Assembly (NCBI RefSeq): GCF_900116605.1
Contig: NZ_FPBC01000003.1
Location: 62,001-126,000, forward strand
DNA from: Pseudomonas marincola
GTDB lineage: Bacteria; Pseudomonadota; Gammaproteobacteria; Pseudomonadales; Pseudomonadaceae
Reading direction: 5' to 3'
Length of the DNA stretch: 64,000 bases
The notes beneath the pieces are model-generated. The model was given only the letters and a program-made list of their open reading frames with translations. It was not told the DNA's origin and ran no database searches. How positions within the stretch are numbered: the first letter of the stretch is position 1; the number at the start of each line of letters is the position of its first letter. The translations under genes and the position numbers were made by a program. Shown here one piece after another: positions 40,157 through 50,532 of the stretch.

Positions 40157-40298
40157 GGTAGTGCTCGCAATTTAAAGAGTTAATCAAGTTTGCCAGTGTG
40201 CGCTTTGCTGCGCTATTCATCCCGTCTATCCGCGTGCAGTCTGGCGCGCGTTCGGTGCTATAAGTATTGACCCGCAGTCACCTTCTGGAGCGCCCGAA

Positions 40299-40964
40299 AT
40301 GTTCAAACTGCACGGTTTTGCCGTTAGCAATTACTACAACATGGTCAAGCTCGCCCTGCTGGAAAAGGGCATGGAGTTTGAGGAAGTTCTGGCATTTGCC
40401 GAAAAGACGCCTGAGTTCTATGCCAAAAGCCCGCGCGGCAAAGTGCCGGTGCTTGAGGTCGAACAGGGGTTTATCAGCGAAACCAGCGCCATTCTTGAAC
40501 ATCTGGAGGCTTGCGGCAGTGGCAAAGCGCTCTTGCCAGCCGAGCCTTTTGCGCGCTCTCAAGTCCGCGCTCTGATGCGCGAAATTGAGCTGTATATCGA
40601 ACTGCCTGCCCGCATGTGTTATCCCGAAGCCTTCTTTGGTATGCAGGTGCCGGATGCAATCAAGGAGCGGACCAAGGCCGAGTTGCTGGATGGCTTTGCC
40701 GCGCTCAAGCGCCATGGACGTTTTAGCCCGTATGTGGCGGGTGATACGTTTACCTTGGCGGATATCTACTTTTTGTACAGCGTGGATTTAGCCTGTGCGG
40801 TGGGGAAAACCGTGTTCGGTCTTGATCTGCTGGCAGACTTCCCGCAGGCGGCGCAGCTGCTCGCGAAGCTCAACGGCAATGCCAATGTGCAGGCAATTGC
40901 GGCCGCTAAAGAGGCGCAGATGCCAGAGTTTCTGGCGATGATCAGGGCGCGGGCGCAGGGCTAG
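40299..40964 (+). CDS. Glutathione S-transferase family protein
   Basis: The 221-residue protein has a thioredoxin-like N-terminal GST domain (about 1-78) with VSNYYNMVKLALLEKGMEFEE, GKVPVLEVE and SETSAILEHLE for glutathione binding, followed by an all-helical C-terminal domain with GDTFTLADIYFLY. The catalytic Ser/Tyr is probably in the SNYYN segment. The substrate is unknown. It converges on argH across a symmetrical hairpin. Confidence 0.9.
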   Translation: MFKLHGFAVSNYYNMVKLALLEKGMEFEEVLAFAEKTPEFYAKSPRGKVPVLEVEQGFISETSAILEHLEACGSGKALLPAEPFARSQVRALMREIELYIELPARMCYPEAFFGMQVPDAIKERTKAELLDGFAALKRHGRFSPYVAGDTFTLADIYFLYSVDLACAVGKTVFGLDLLADFPQAAQLLAKLNGNANVQAIAAAKEAQMPEFLAMIRARAQG

Positions 40965-40977
40965 TACAAATCAAGGG

Positions 40978-41008
40978 TCAGATCAGGCCCGCCGCGAGCC
41001 TGATCTGA
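40978..41008. terminator. Bidirectional terminator between GST gene and argH
   Basis: An 11-bp perfect inverted repeat (TCAGATCAGGC / GCCTGATCTGA) with a nine-base loop lies between the two convergent stops. Confidence 0.82.
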
Positions 41009-41019
41009 CATCCCGCCTG

Positions 41020-42414
41020 TTAGCGGCTGGCCAGCAACTGCTCGCCGCGCTTAACGGCTGCGCGAACTTGCGCAGGTGCGGTGCCGCCGATGTGGTCACG
41101 CGCTTGCACCGAGCCTTCCAGCGTCAGAACGGCAAATACATCCTGCTCGATCTGATCGCTGAACTGGCGAAGTTCTTCAAGGCTCATCTCGGCCAGGTCT
41201 TTGCCAGTGTCTACGCCGTACTTCACGGCGTGGCCGACAATTTCGTGGCAGTCGCGGAAAGGCAGGCCTTTGCGAACCAGATAATCAGCCAAATCCGTTG
41301 CGGTCGAGAAACCGCGCAATGCCGCTTCACGCATGATCGCGTGCTTGGGCTTGATGGCTGGAATCATGTCGGCGAAGGCGCGCAGGCTGTCACGCAGCGT
41401 ATCGGCGGCATCGAACAGCGGCTCTTTGTCTTCCTGATTGTCCTTGTTGTACGCCAGCGGCTGGCCTTTCATCAGGGTCAGCAGGCCGGTAAGGGCGCCA
41501 AATACCCGGCCGGTCTTGCCGCGTACCAGCTCCGGTACATCCGGGTTTTTCTTCTGCGGCATGATCGAGCTGCCGGTGCAGAAACGGTCTGGCAGTTCGA
41601 TGAACTGGAACTGCGCGCTGGTCCACAACACCAGCTCTTCGGAGAAACGCGAGAGGTGCATCATCGCCACGCTGGCCGCCGCGCAAAATTCGATGGCGAA
41701 GTCGCGGTCGGAAACGCCGTCCAGTGAGTTGCCGCTGATGGCTTCAAAGCCCAGTAGCTCAGCCGTGATTTCGCGCTGAATCGGGTAGGTGGTGCCGGCC
41801 AGTGCCGCTGAGCCCAACGGCATGCGGTTGGTGCGCTTGCGGCAGTCGACCAGACGCTCGTAGTCACGCGAGAGCATCTCGAACCACGCCAGCAGATGAT
41901 GACCAAAGGTCACGGGCTGCGCGGTCTGCAGGTGGGTGAAACCGGGCATGATGGTTTCGGCTTCACGCTCGGCTTGTTCCAGCAGGCCTTTTTGCAGGCG
42001 GGTGATTTCTGCCAGGATCAGGTCAATTTCGTCGCGCAACCACAGGCGGATATCGGTAGCCACCTGATCGTTACGGCTGCGGCCGGTGTGCAGTTTTTTG
42101 CCGGTGATGCCAATCAGGTCGGTCAGGCGCGCTTCAATGTTCATGTGAACGTCTTCGCGCTCAATGCTCCACTCGAACTGGCCCGCTTCGATCTCGGCCT
42201 GAACCTTGTGCAGGCCGTCGATGATGGTGTCGCGCTCGTCTTCTGTCAGTACCGACGCTTTGCAGAGCATGGTCGCATGGGCAATGGAGCCCATGATGTC
42301 ATGGCGGTAAAGGCGTTTGTCGAACTCAACGGATGCTGTAAAACGGGCGACGAAGGCGTCGACTGGCTCGCTGAAGCGGCCGCCCCAGGATTGATTGGTC
42401 TTTTCAGTACTCAT
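41020..42414 (-). CDS. argH: Argininosuccinate lyase
   Basis: The 464-residue enzyme has the fumarase/aspartase-superfamily signature [12 protein letters not shown] (near residue 280), the [13 protein letters not shown] block and the [12 protein letters not shown] segment. It splits argininosuccinate to arginine and fumarate. ATG 42414 gives [19 protein letters not shown]; a longer frame to 42495 is rejected. It diverges from algZ, as in other Pseudomonas. Confidence 0.96.
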   Translation of the reverse strand: MSTEKTNQSWGGRFSEPVDAFVARFTASVEFDKRLYRHDIMGSIAHATMLCKASVLTEDERDTIIDGLHKVQAEIEAGQFEWSIEREDVHMNIEARLTDLIGITGKKLHTGRSRNDQVATDIRLWLRDEIDLILAEITRLQKGLLEQAEREAETIMPGFTHLQTAQPVTFGHHLLAWFEMLSRDYERLVDCRKRTNRMPLGSAALAGTTYPIQREITAELLGFEAISGNSLDGVSDRDFAIEFCAAASVAMMHLSRFSEELVLWTSAQFQFIELPDRFCTGSSIMPQKKNPDVPELVRGKTGRVFGALTGLLTLMKGQPLAYNKDNQEDKEPLFDAADTLRDSLRAFADMIPAIKPKHAIMREAALRGFSTATDLADYLVRKGLPFRDCHEIVGHAVKYGVDTGKDLAEMSLEELRQFSDQIEQDVFAVLTLEGSVQARDHIGGTAPAQVRAAVKRGEQLLASR

Positions 42415-42823
42415 GGGATTCGCTCGGCTGGTGCGCTGTTCCATGCAAGTGGTATGGCAAGGTGCGGAAAAAGCCTCGTACAACCTGCCAAGCACTGCAT
42501 GAGCTAAAAGTTCGTCGATAATAACAGGGTCGCAGCTAAATTCGTTTGTCAGGATGCGTTAACGGTCATTTGCCGGGTGCGCCTCGGAATGCACTGTGGT
42601 TCACACTTTGCAGCGCCAGTGCTTTTTTACAGGAGCCTTTGCGCAGGTAAAGCGCGACGATAGCGCCTGCACAAAATAGCCGCAAAGTTGTGTTCACAAA
42701 CACGCCCCGTGGCATTTCTGATGGTGCAGTTTTTGGCGCTGGGAACACTTGCCTGGCGCTTTGCTTTGTTCAGCAAGAATGGTCTTGCACGCTGCGTATG
42801 CAGCTCACGCGGAATCCGGGTTG
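42415..42823. promoter_or_regulatory. Divergent argH/algZ control region
   Basis: These 409 bases separate argH from algZ and should contain both promoters. I see no perfect AlgR box and no firm -35/-10 pair. A 60-codon minus-strand frame at 42566-42748 has no ribosome site, so I do not call it. Little else can be said. Confidence 0.45.
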
Positions 42824-43900
42824 ATGCTTAATAAGAAAACCAACAATCACGTGGCGGCAGTCGACGAATTTTTTGTGCCCGAGCTTTGCAAGCCGGAAGC
42901 CTTGCTGAGCATGGTTTTACTCGCCGAATTACTGGTTTTTGTACTGGTATTGGCAGAGCCGATGGTGCCGGTGTTCAACTGGGTCAGGCTGGCGCTTGCC
43001 TCATTATTTGTGCAATGGATTTTGCTATTGTCGGCAGCCCTGCTTTGTCAGTTACGCCCGGTAATGGCGCGCATGCCGACACCCTTGGCCGCATTAATGT
43101 GCTGTTCCATCGTGGTCGGGCTAACGCTGATTTGCACCGCCGTCGCCGATTATTTTTCCCTTGGCGGCCAGCTGGCACGCCAGGGTGAAGTGAATTTATA
43201 CCTGCGACATGCGCTGATCAGCCTGATCATGTCCGCACTACTGCTACGCTATTTTTATCTGCAGAGTCAGTGGCGTAAGCAGGAGCAGGCCGAATTGCGT
43301 GCGCGCATCGAGTCCTTGCAAGCGCGGATTCGTCCGCATTTTCTGTTTAACAGCCTTAACAGTATTGCCAGCCTGGTGGTGGTCGATCCCTATAAGGCCG
43401 AGCAAGCGGTACTGGATCTGTCGGATTTGTTTCGAGCCAGTCTGGCCAAGCCCGGCAGCCTGGTTTCGTGGAGTGAAGAGCTGGAGTTGGCGAAACGATA
43501 TTTGTCGATCGAACACTATCGGCTTGGCGAGCGTCTACAGTTGCAATGGGAAGTTGCTGATGTACCGGATGATTTGCCGATTCCTCAACTGACACTACAA
43601 CCATTACTGGAGAATGCATTGATCTATGGCATCCAGCCGCGCATAGAAGGTGGCAAGGTTTGTATCGACGCCAGCTATAGTGAAGGCGTGTTTCAGTTGA
43701 TCGTGAGCAATCCGTATGACGCGGGTGCCGAAACGGCGCCCTCCAATGGAACGCATCAGGCATTGGATAACATTGATGCACGTCTTACGGCACTTTTTGG
43801 ACCTCGGGCCAGTCTCAGCGTGGAGCGCCGTGACGGTCGACACTACACCCGTCTACGCTATCCTTGTGCGAGACTCACGCAGGAAGCCAGAGCACTATGA
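42824..43900 (+). CDS. algZ: Sensor kinase AlgZ/FimS (LytS family)
   Basis: The 358-residue protein has about four membrane helices in residues 25-145 and a His_kinase domain with H172 in RIRPHFLFNSLNSI. The ATP-binding part includes LTLQPLLENALIYGIQP. With AlgR it controls alginate, type IV pili and other virulence functions. ATG 42824 gives the length of the P. aeruginosa protein. Its stop overlaps the algR start by four bases (ATGA), so the two are translationally coupled. Confidence 0.95.
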   Translation: MLNKKTNNHVAAVDEFFVPELCKPEALLSMVLLAELLVFVLVLAEPMVPVFNWVRLALASLFVQWILLLSAALLCQLRPVMARMPTPLAALMCCSIVVGLTLICTAVADYFSLGGQLARQGEVNLYLRHALISLIMSALLLRYFYLQSQWRKQEQAELRARIESLQARIRPHFLFNSLNSIASLVVVDPYKAEQAVLDLSDLFRASLAKPGSLVSWSEELELAKRYLSIEHYRLGERLQLQWEVADVPDDLPIPQLTLQPLLENALIYGIQPRIEGGKVCIDASYSEGVFQLIVSNPYDAGAETAPSNGTHQALDNIDARLTALFGPRASLSVERRDGRHYTRLRYPCARLTQEARAL

Positions 43901-44643
43901 ATGTCCTGATCGTCGATGACGAACCCTTAGCGCGTGAACGCCTTAGCCGAATGGTGGGCGAACTTGATGGTTACCGTGTTCTTGAGCCGGCTGCGAGCAA
44001 CGGCGAAGAAGCACTGAGCCTGATCGACAGTTTGAAACCGGATGTGGTCCTGCTCGACATCCGTATGCCGGGCCTTGATGGCCTGCAAGTGGCGGCCAAG
44101 CTTTGCGAACGCGATGCCCCGCCAGCGGTTATCTTTTGTACAGCGCATGATGAATTTGCCCTTGAGGCATTTCAGGTCAGCGCTGTGGGGTATCTGGTGA
44201 AACCGGTGCGCCCGGAGCATCTGGTTGAGGCGCTGAAAAAGGCTGAGCGGCCCAACCGTGTGCAGCTGGCGGCCTTGACTCGTCCGGCAGCCGTTTCCGG
44301 TGGCGAACCCCGCACCCATATTAGTGCCCGTACCCGCAAAGGCATCGAGCTGATTCCGCTGGATCAAGTGGTCTATTTCATTGCCGACCACAAATACGTG
44401 ACCCTGCGTCATGAGCAAGGCGAAGTCCTGCTTGATGAGCCGCTGAAAGCGCTTGAAGATGAATTCGGCGACAGGTTTGTGCGAATTCACCGTAACGCCT
44501 TGGTCGCCCGTGATCGTATCGAGCGCCTGCAACGCACACCTCTCGGCCATTTCCAGTTGTATCTGAAAGGCTTGAATGGCGATGCGCTGGTTGTCAGCCG
44601 GCGTCACGTGGCGGGCGTTCGCAAACTTATGAGCGCGCTGTAG
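43897..44643 (+). CDS. algR: LytTR response regulator AlgR
   Basis: The 248-residue protein has a receiver domain with phospho-acceptor D54 (VVLLDIRMPGLDG) and a C-terminal LytTR DNA-binding domain (ISARTRKGIELIPLDQVVYF, FVRIHRNALVARDRIERL). The length equals that of P. aeruginosa AlgR, a regulator of alginate, pili and rhamnolipids. It is coupled to algZ and followed by hemC after a 118-base gap. Confidence 0.96.
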   Translation: MNVLIVDDEPLARERLSRMVGELDGYRVLEPAASNGEEALSLIDSLKPDVVLLDIRMPGLDGLQVAAKLCERDAPPAVIFCTAHDEFALEAFQVSAVGYLVKPVRPEHLVEALKKAERPNRVQLAALTRPAAVSGGEPRTHISARTRKGIELIPLDQVVYFIADHKYVTLRHEQGEVLLDEPLKALEDEFGDRFVRIHRNALVARDRIERLQRTPLGHFQLYLKGLNGDALVVSRRHVAGVRKLMSAL

Positions 44644-44761
44644 CCTCCGGTATTGGTTGCGGCTGGTTGTCGCGACCCATGCTGCGATGCGTCGCAGCGG
44701 GAGGTCGCCACTGGCATAGCCTGTTATTATCTGGGGCAGTTCGTTTTCTGGAAATGCCTCA

Positions 44762-45700
44762 ATGCCTCGCGAAATTCGTATTGCTACCCGTAAAAGTGCT
44801 TTGGCCTTGTGGCAGGCAGAGCATGTAAAAGCTCGGCTTGAACAAGCGCATCCGGGGCTGATTGTTACCCTGGTGCCGATGGTCAGCCGTGGCGACAAGC
44901 TGCTGGATGCGCCGCTGGCGAAAATCGGCGGCAAGGGCCTGTTCGTCAAAGAGCTTGAAACCGCCATGCTCGAAGATCAGGCCGATATCGCCGTCCACTC
45001 AATGAAAGACGTGCCGATGGACTTCCCGCAAGGCTTGGGCCTGTATTGCATCTGCGAGCGTGAAGACCCGCGCGATGCATTCGTCTCCAACACCTATTCC
45101 AGTCTTGATGCATTGCCTGCTGGCAGCGTCGTTGGCACGTCCAGCTTGCGCCGTCAGGCCCAGTTGCTGGCGCGTCGTCCCGACCTGAAAATCCAGTTCC
45201 TGCGCGGCAACGTCAACACGCGTCTGGCCAAGCTTGATGCCGGCGAATATGACGCCATCATTCTTGCGGCCGCCGGTTTGATCCGCCTCGGCTTTGAGTC
45301 GCGCATCACTGCAAGCATCAGCGTCGACGACAGCTTGCCAGCGGGCGGGCAGGGCGCTGTGGGGATCGAGTGCCGTACTGCAGACACCGAAATCCATGCC
45401 TTGCTGGCGCCTTTGCACCACACCGAAACCGCCATGCGTGTGACCGCCGAGCGTGCGCTGAACAAGCACCTCAATGGTGGCTGCCAGGTCCCAATCGCTT
45501 GCTACGCACTGCTTGAAGGTGATCAGTTGTGGTTGCGCGGCCTGGTCGGCCAGCCCGATGGCAGCCAGCTGCTCAGCGCGCAGCAGCGGATGCCGGCAAC
45601 AGCCGCCGAACAGCTGGGCGTCGCTGTGGCCGAAGACCTGCTACAGCAAGGCGCCGCAGCGATTTTGCAGGCGGTTTACGGCGAGGCCGCAAGCGAGTGA
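44762..45700 (+). CDS. hemC: Porphobilinogen deaminase
   Basis: The 312-residue enzyme carries Cys241 for the dipyrromethane cofactor ([15 protein letters not shown]) and the arginine-rich [12 protein letters not shown] and [10 protein letters not shown] segments. It joins four porphobilinogens into hydroxymethylbilane. It starts a tight hemC-hemD-hemX-hemY series. The ATG follows a weak ribosome site; the N terminus [16 protein letters not shown] is family-typical. Confidence 0.97.
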   Translation: MPREIRIATRKSALALWQAEHVKARLEQAHPGLIVTLVPMVSRGDKLLDAPLAKIGGKGLFVKELETAMLEDQADIAVHSMKDVPMDFPQGLGLYCICEREDPRDAFVSNTYSSLDALPAGSVVGTSSLRRQAQLLARRPDLKIQFLRGNVNTRLAKLDAGEYDAIILAAAGLIRLGFESRITASISVDDSLPAGGQGAVGIECRTADTEIHALLAPLHHTETAMRVTAERALNKHLNGGCQVPIACYALLEGDQLWLRGLVGQPDGSQLLSAQQRMPATAAEQLGVAVAEDLLQQGAAAILQAVYGEAASE

Positions 45701-46470
45701 GTGAATGGCGCCTGTTGCTGACGCGCCCGGCAGAGGAGTCTGCGGCGCTGGCACAGGTGTTGGCCGAGCGTGGAATCTTCAGCAGCAGTTTGCCGCTGCT
45801 GAAGATCGAAGCGCTGGTGCCGGGCGACGAGCAGAGCGCGGTGATAGAGCAAATAGGCAATTACTGCGCGGTTATCGTGGTCAGCAAACCTGCTGCGCGG
45901 CTGGGCCTGAGCCTGCTCGACCAATACAGCGTCAAGCATCAAGCCACTCAGCCGTGGTTTAGCGTTGGCGCTGCAACCGGACAAATCATTGCCGACGCAG
46001 GCCTGCAGGTGCATTACCCGGCAAGCGGTGATGACAGCGAAGCGTTGCTGGACATGGCGCAACTGCAACAAGCCATTGCGCATGTGCAAAACCCGCGGGT
46101 GTTGATTATGCGCGGCGAAGACGGACGTGAATTACTCGCCGATCGTTTGCGCAGTCAGGGCGTAGTGGTTGATTATCTAGCGCTGTATCGGCGTACCCTG
46201 CCGCAATACGCACCTATGGCGTTGCCGGAGTTAGTCAGCCGTGAACGTTTGAACGCTCTGGTGATCAGTAGTGGGCAGGGGCTGAGCAACCTGTTGTTAC
46301 TGGCTGGCGAGCGCTGGAAAGCGCTAAGCAAGCTACCCTTGTTTGTACCAAGCCCCAGAGTTGCCGAAATGGCCAGCGCTGCTGGCGCTGAGACTGTTGT
46401 GGATTGCCGTGGTGCGAATGCCGCGGCGTTGTTGGCAGCGTTGCAGGAAACCTCTGCACCGGCCCCCTAA
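45697..46470 (+). CDS. hemD: Uroporphyrinogen-III synthase
   Basis: The 257-residue protein has the two-domain HemD fold, with [44 protein letters not shown] and [14 protein letters not shown]. It closes hydroxymethylbilane to uroporphyrinogen III with inversion of ring D. The start is GTG 45697, overlapping the hemC stop by four bases (GTGA), so translation is coupled. Confidence 0.93.
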   Translation: MSEWRLLLTRPAEESAALAQVLAERGIFSSSLPLLKIEALVPGDEQSAVIEQIGNYCAVIVVSKPAARLGLSLLDQYSVKHQATQPWFSVGAATGQIIADAGLQVHYPASGDDSEALLDMAQLQQAIAHVQNPRVLIMRGEDGRELLADRLRSQGVVVDYLALYRRTLPQYAPMALPELVSRERLNALVISSGQGLSNLLLLAGERWKALSKLPLFVPSPRVAEMASAAGAETVVDCRGANAAALLAALQETSAPAP

Positions 46471-46487
46471 AAACAAAGGATGGATAC

Positions 46488-47630
46488 GTGAGCGAAGCGA
46501 TTACCCCAAAAGAGCCAGAGCAATCGACTCCGGTTAACCCGACGCCACCGAGCCCGCCCAAGGACAAACAGCCTTCAAAAGGTAACGGTTTAGCGATCAT
46601 TGCGCTTTTGCTCGGCGCTGCAGGCGTCGCCGTGGGCGGTTGGGGCGTCTGGCAGATGCGCGATCTCGAAACGCGCGGCCAGCAGCAGTTGAGCCAATTG
46701 CAGCGTACCGAAGCGCAAGCCGATGCGGTCGCCGAGCGCGCCAAAGGTCTCGATGCGCGGCTGGAACAGTTGCCATCGCCTGAAAAACTGGAAGCCAATC
46801 GCCAACTGGTCGTGCAGTTGCAAGCCGATCAGCAACTGCTCAACAAGCGCCTTGAGACCGTTCTCGGCGCCAGTCGTCAGGAGTGGCGTCTGGCCGAGGC
46901 CGAGCATTTGTTGCGTCTTGCCAGTTTGCGCTTGTCGGCACTGCAAGACATCAACAGTGCGACTGCGCTGGTTGAAGCCGCCGATGAAATTCTTCGTGGC
47001 CAGGATGATCCGGCCGCCTATGCTGCCCGTCAGCAATTAGCCAAGAGCTTGGAAGCCCTGCACACAACTGCTAATCCGGACCGTACCGGGCTGTTTTTGC
47101 AGATCGGTGCGCTGCGTGATCAGGCTGTACAGTTGACTGCACTCAATCCGGTCTTCAATGGCGGTGACGGCGTGCTGCACGACGTTGCGCAGGCCAACTA
47201 CGAAGCTGGCTGGTGGGCCGAGTGGCTGGATAAGCTATCGCAATACGTGCGCCTCGATTTCGATGCCGACCAGAATGTTCGTCCGCTGCTCGCCGGGCAA
47301 AGCCTGGTTCAGGTGCGTCTGGCCCTGAGCCTGGCGCTGGAACAAGCGCAATGGGCCGCTTTGCACGGGCAGACGCCGGTCTACAAACAAGCCATGCGTC
47401 AGGCTGCTGAGGTGCTTGATGCCAACTTCAATCAGGACAACCCGAGCAGCCGTGCATTGCGTAACCGCATTGTTGAGCTGTTCGACAAGCCGATTGAGGT
47501 GGATGCACCGGATCTGAGCGAGTCGCTGACGGCTGTGGATGCTTATATCGAACTCAAGCAATCCGCTCGTGAACGCCTCAAAGACGCAGCGCCTGCTGAC
47601 GAAGCCGAAGCGGGGGATGCCAGCCAATGA
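46488..47630 (+). CDS. hemX: HemX-family membrane protein
   Basis: The 380-residue protein has a Pro/Lys-rich cytoplasmic N terminus, one membrane helix (LAIIALLLGAAGVAVGGWGVW, about residues 32-52), then a coiled coil (about 65-130) and an alpha-rich periplasmic domain. HemX is often annotated as uroporphyrinogen-III C-methyltransferase, but it lacks the SAM-binding fold I would expect, so the role is probably structural. The start is GTG 46488 with AAAGGA seven bases upstream. Confidence 0.88.
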   Translation: MSEAITPKEPEQSTPVNPTPPSPPKDKQPSKGNGLAIIALLLGAAGVAVGGWGVWQMRDLETRGQQQLSQLQRTEAQADAVAERAKGLDARLEQLPSPEKLEANRQLVVQLQADQQLLNKRLETVLGASRQEWRLAEAEHLLRLASLRLSALQDINSATALVEAADEILRGQDDPAAYAARQQLAKSLEALHTTANPDRTGLFLQIGALRDQAVQLTALNPVFNGGDGVLHDVAQANYEAGWWAEWLDKLSQYVRLDFDADQNVRPLLAGQSLVQVRLALSLALEQAQWAALHGQTPVYKQAMRQAAEVLDANFNQDNPSSRALRNRIVELFDKPIEVDAPDLSESLTAVDAYIELKQSARERLKDAAPADEAEAGDASQ

Positions 47631-48874
47631 AGCGGTTTTATCTGCTGGTTCTGCTGATGCTTGTGGCGGGCGGTCTGGCCTTGCTCGGGCTGGCCATCGC
47701 TGAACACAAAGGTTATGTGCTGTTCGCCTATCAGGGCTTCCGTTACGAGTCGAGCCTGTGGGTATTTTTGGCTCTGATGGTCGCCATCTTGCTGGTGGTG
47801 TATCTCGTGCGCCAAGTCCTGCGCCTGGTGTTTGTATCGGGCGAGTGGGTTAATCCATGGTCTCGTCGTCACCGCAGCCGTCGGGTCAAGCTGGCGACCG
47901 AACAAGGGTTTGTGGATTTGGTCGAGGGCCGCTGGGAGCACGCATTGCGTCATTTGCGCCGCGCTGGCGATCATTCACCATTGCCGCTGATGTATTACCT
48001 GGGCGCTGCGCGAGCAGCCCACCAACTGGAAAAATACAGCGAAAGCGAAGCCTTGCTGGAAAAGGCAGTACAGCGCCAGCCACAAGCTGAGTTGGCTGTT
48101 GCCTTGACCGACGCCGAGTTTCAGATCGAGCGCGGTGAAACGCAGGCCGCGCTGGAAACTTTGCAGGTGATGCACGAGCGTTACCCGGACAATCAGCAGG
48201 TGCTGTTCAAACTTCAGGAAATCTATGTTGAGCGCAAGGAGTGGTCCGCTCTTCTGGGCTTGCTGCCTAAGCTGCGCAAAGACAAGGTGCTGACTGACGC
48301 GCAACTCGAAGTGATCGAGGCGCAGGCTTGGTCGGGGCGTCTGGCCGATGCCGGACACACGGATGAGCAGTCGGCAGATTCCGCGAACTCGACCCTGACC
48401 AACGCCTGGCAGCAGCTTTCTGCAAACCAGCGCCAAGAGCCGCAACTGCTTGCCGTTTATGCGGATCAATTGCGTGCGCTGGGCAATGACGATGGCGCGG
48501 AAGAGTTGCTGCGCAGTGCCTTGCAGCGCAAATATGACAGCCGTCTGGTGCGCTTGTACGGACTGTTGCGCAGTTCCAACCCAGCTCGCCAGTTGCAGGC
48601 GGCCGAGGGTTGGTTGAAGGGGCACTCCGACGATGCCGGTTTGCTTCTGACTCTGGGTCGTTTGTGCCTGCACAACAAATTGTGGGGCAAAGCCCGCGAT
48701 TATTTAGAAAGCAGCATGCGCCTGCAGCGTCATCCGGAAACCTGTGCCGAGCTGGCCAGGCTGCTTGCCCAGTTAGGCGAAGTGGAGCGCAGTAATCAAT
48801 TGTTTCAAGAAGGCTTGGGCCTGCTTGATCAACGCTTAATTGGTTTGCCGAGAGCCGCCTCGCTCAGCCGCTGA
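47627..48874 (+). CDS. hemY: HemY, membrane protein with TPR repeats
   Basis: The 415-residue protein has two N-terminal membrane helices (about 3-24 and 45-66) followed by a HemY_N domain and TPR-like helices with motifs such as EALYAAR-type ALRHLRRAGDHS and LEKYSESEALLEKAVQRQP. It is linked to late heme synthesis in gammaproteobacteria but is not the Bacillus HemY oxidase. Its ATG overlaps the hemX stop by four bases. Confidence 0.9.
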   Translation: MKRFYLLVLLMLVAGGLALLGLAIAEHKGYVLFAYQGFRYESSLWVFLALMVAILLVVYLVRQVLRLVFVSGEWVNPWSRRHRSRRVKLATEQGFVDLVEGRWEHALRHLRRAGDHSPLPLMYYLGAARAAHQLEKYSESEALLEKAVQRQPQAELAVALTDAEFQIERGETQAALETLQVMHERYPDNQQVLFKLQEIYVERKEWSALLGLLPKLRKDKVLTDAQLEVIEAQAWSGRLADAGHTDEQSADSANSTLTNAWQQLSANQRQEPQLLAVYADQLRALGNDDGAEELLRSALQRKYDSRLVRLYGLLRSSNPARQLQAAEGWLKGHSDDAGLLLTLGRLCLHNKLWGKARDYLESSMRLQRHPETCAELARLLAQLGEVERSNQLFQEGLGLLDQRLIGLPRAASLSR

Positions 48875-48941
48875 CCGGGCTGCTGCCTCACGGCATGTCG
48901 ATAAATCTGATCCGGACGTATGGTCGGATTAGCAGGATGGG

Positions 48942-48964
48942 AACCGCTCTATATGGGCGGTTTT
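48942..48964 (+). terminator. Terminator after the hem operon
   Basis: A six-bp stem AACCGC / GCGGTT around a nine-base loop is followed by TTTTC and lies 67 bases after hemY. It is weaker than most in the window. Confidence 0.65.
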
Positions 48965-49028
48965 CACTTGTATGCACTAAGTGCTTTACTCTACCGTAGC
49001 TGTCTTTACTCAATCAGCTGGAGCTGTC

Positions 49029-49520
49029 ATGTCGTTGGCCAGACCCCGTTCATTATTCGCCCTTGCGTTCCTGGGCTGCGTTGCCTTGATGGGTGGCGCA
49101 CTTTATCTGGAACATATCGTTGGTCTTGAGCCATGCCCGCTGTGTGTGTTGCAACGCATATTCGTGATCGCTTTTGCCGTGGTCTGCCTGATCGGTGCCA
49201 TCCACGGTCCTGGTCGCATCGGTACGCGCGTCTACTCGGTATTTGCATTGTTGTTTGCAGCCGGCGGCGCCGCCACGGCCGCACGGCAAATCTGGTTGCA
49301 AACGGTGCCGGCAGATCAACTGCCTGCGTGCCTGCCGAGCCTTGAATACATGATGGACGCGCTGCCGTTTCAGGAAATCATCCGGGTGGTTCTGCACGGT
49401 TCTGCAGATTGCGCCGAGGTGAACTGGACGCTTTTCGGCATGAGCATTCCCGAGTGGAGCTTGTTGGCTTTTGTCGGCATGATCGGTTTCGCCCTGTTGC
49501 AACTGCTGCGCCGCGACTGA
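49029..49520 (+). CDS. dsbH: Disulfide bond formation protein DsbB-like (DsbH)
   Basis: The 163-residue membrane protein has four helices, the quinone-linked cysteine pair in EPCPLCVLQR and a second pair (LPACLPS and SADCAEVN) in the large periplasmic loop. It re-oxidises DsbA. GGAG precedes ATG 49029; the longer frame from 48981 is rejected. Position between hemY and algQ matches the Pseudomonas dsbH gene. Confidence 0.94.
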   Translation: MSLARPRSLFALAFLGCVALMGGALYLEHIVGLEPCPLCVLQRIFVIAFAVVCLIGAIHGPGRIGTRVYSVFALLFAAGGAATAARQIWLQTVPADQLPACLPSLEYMMDALPFQEIIRVVLHGSADCAEVNWTLFGMSIPEWSLLAFVGMIGFALLQLLRRD

Positions 49521-49798
49521 CATCACTCGCTGCGCGTCAATTTGTTGCTTGGGCTGTGCCGCCAATGAGCGTATTGTTGTTGGCTAGATGCCGCGAATGA
49601 CGCGGCATTGCGATTAAAACGTACGTATTAAATTTGTCGCTCATGTAGCTTGATGGGGCGAATTTGCCAGCATACTCTGGCCATCAAGCAGTAAAGTGTG
49701 TTGGGCGTATTTGCCTGATCAGGCGATTGTTGGGCCGTCAAAAAAACGTATCGGATCGGGCGTAAAATAGAAAAACCGATAAGGGAAGTGAGGCCATC

Positions 49799-50272
49799 AT
49801 GCTCGAGAGTTGTCAGAACGCGCAGGAACGTTGGGGTGGTGTAAACCTGTTAATCGATCGTTGGTTACAGGAACGCCAGGAGCTGATCAGTAGCTATGAT
49901 GCTGTGCACGCTGCGCCTCAGGCTTCCGCCGCCGCAACGCAGGCACTGCAACGGTTTTGTGAAGTTCTGGTCGATTATGTATCGGCAGGACATTTCGAGG
50001 TCTATGAGCAGTTGACCAACGAGGCCAAGGCTTTCGATGATCAACGCGGCTTGGAATTGGCCAAGAAAATCTACCCGCGTATTGATGCAATCACTGAGGT
50101 CGCGCTGTCATTCAACGACCGTTGCGATAACGGCGACTGCCGCGATAATGCATCCCAGGCACATGAGCTCAAGCAACTGGGGCAATTGCTTCATGAACGC
50201 TTTGACCTTGAAGACTGCCTGATCGAAGTGCTGCATAACGCCCATCAACATCAGGCCAGCGCCACCGTATAA
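49799..50272 (+). CDS. rsd: Anti-sigma-70 factor Rsd/AlgQ
   Basis: The 157-residue helical protein has [40 protein letters not shown] and [19 protein letters not shown], as in Rsd/AlgQ. It binds the sigma-70 region 4 and lowers housekeeping transcription; in Pseudomonas it also affects alginate and siderophore genes. GAGG precedes the ATG. The gene is monocistronic, followed by a 260-base gap before algP. Confidence 0.95.
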   Translation: MLESCQNAQERWGGVNLLIDRWLQERQELISSYDAVHAAPQASAAATQALQRFCEVLVDYVSAGHFEVYEQLTNEAKAFDDQRGLELAKKIYPRIDAITEVALSFNDRCDNGDCRDNASQAHELKQLGQLLHERFDLEDCLIEVLHNAHQHQASATV

Positions 50273-50426
50273 GTTGTCGTAAAACCCTGTGAGTCGAGCT
50301 GATGAGTTTGCAGTTGGCGCTGAACAAGGCCCGCTGCAAACGCGCCTATGACGCCTGCCTTGAAGCGTTAATTATTGCTCTGATTTACGTCCTGAAAACT
50401 TCTCGTTGCCCCGAATCCTTTCGATG

Positions 50427-50456
50427 ATCTGCTGATGCCCTTCAGCAGATTTTGTT
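50427..50456 (+). terminator. Rho-independent terminator between algQ and algP
   Basis: A nine-bp perfect stem ATCTGCTGA / TCAGCAGAT has a six-base loop and is followed by TTTGTT, 155 bases after the algQ stop. Confidence 0.85.
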
Positions 50457-50532
50457 GCTATGTGCGTGAGTAACTAGCGACCACTCGGTCAGGCGTCTAG
50501 TATGGCTGCATATATCCCCGCCAGGAGGCGTT

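Noticed and set aside
42566..42748. 60-codon minus-strand frame in the argH-algZ gap
   Set aside because: It lacks a ribosome site and a known family, and lies in a region expected to hold two promoters.
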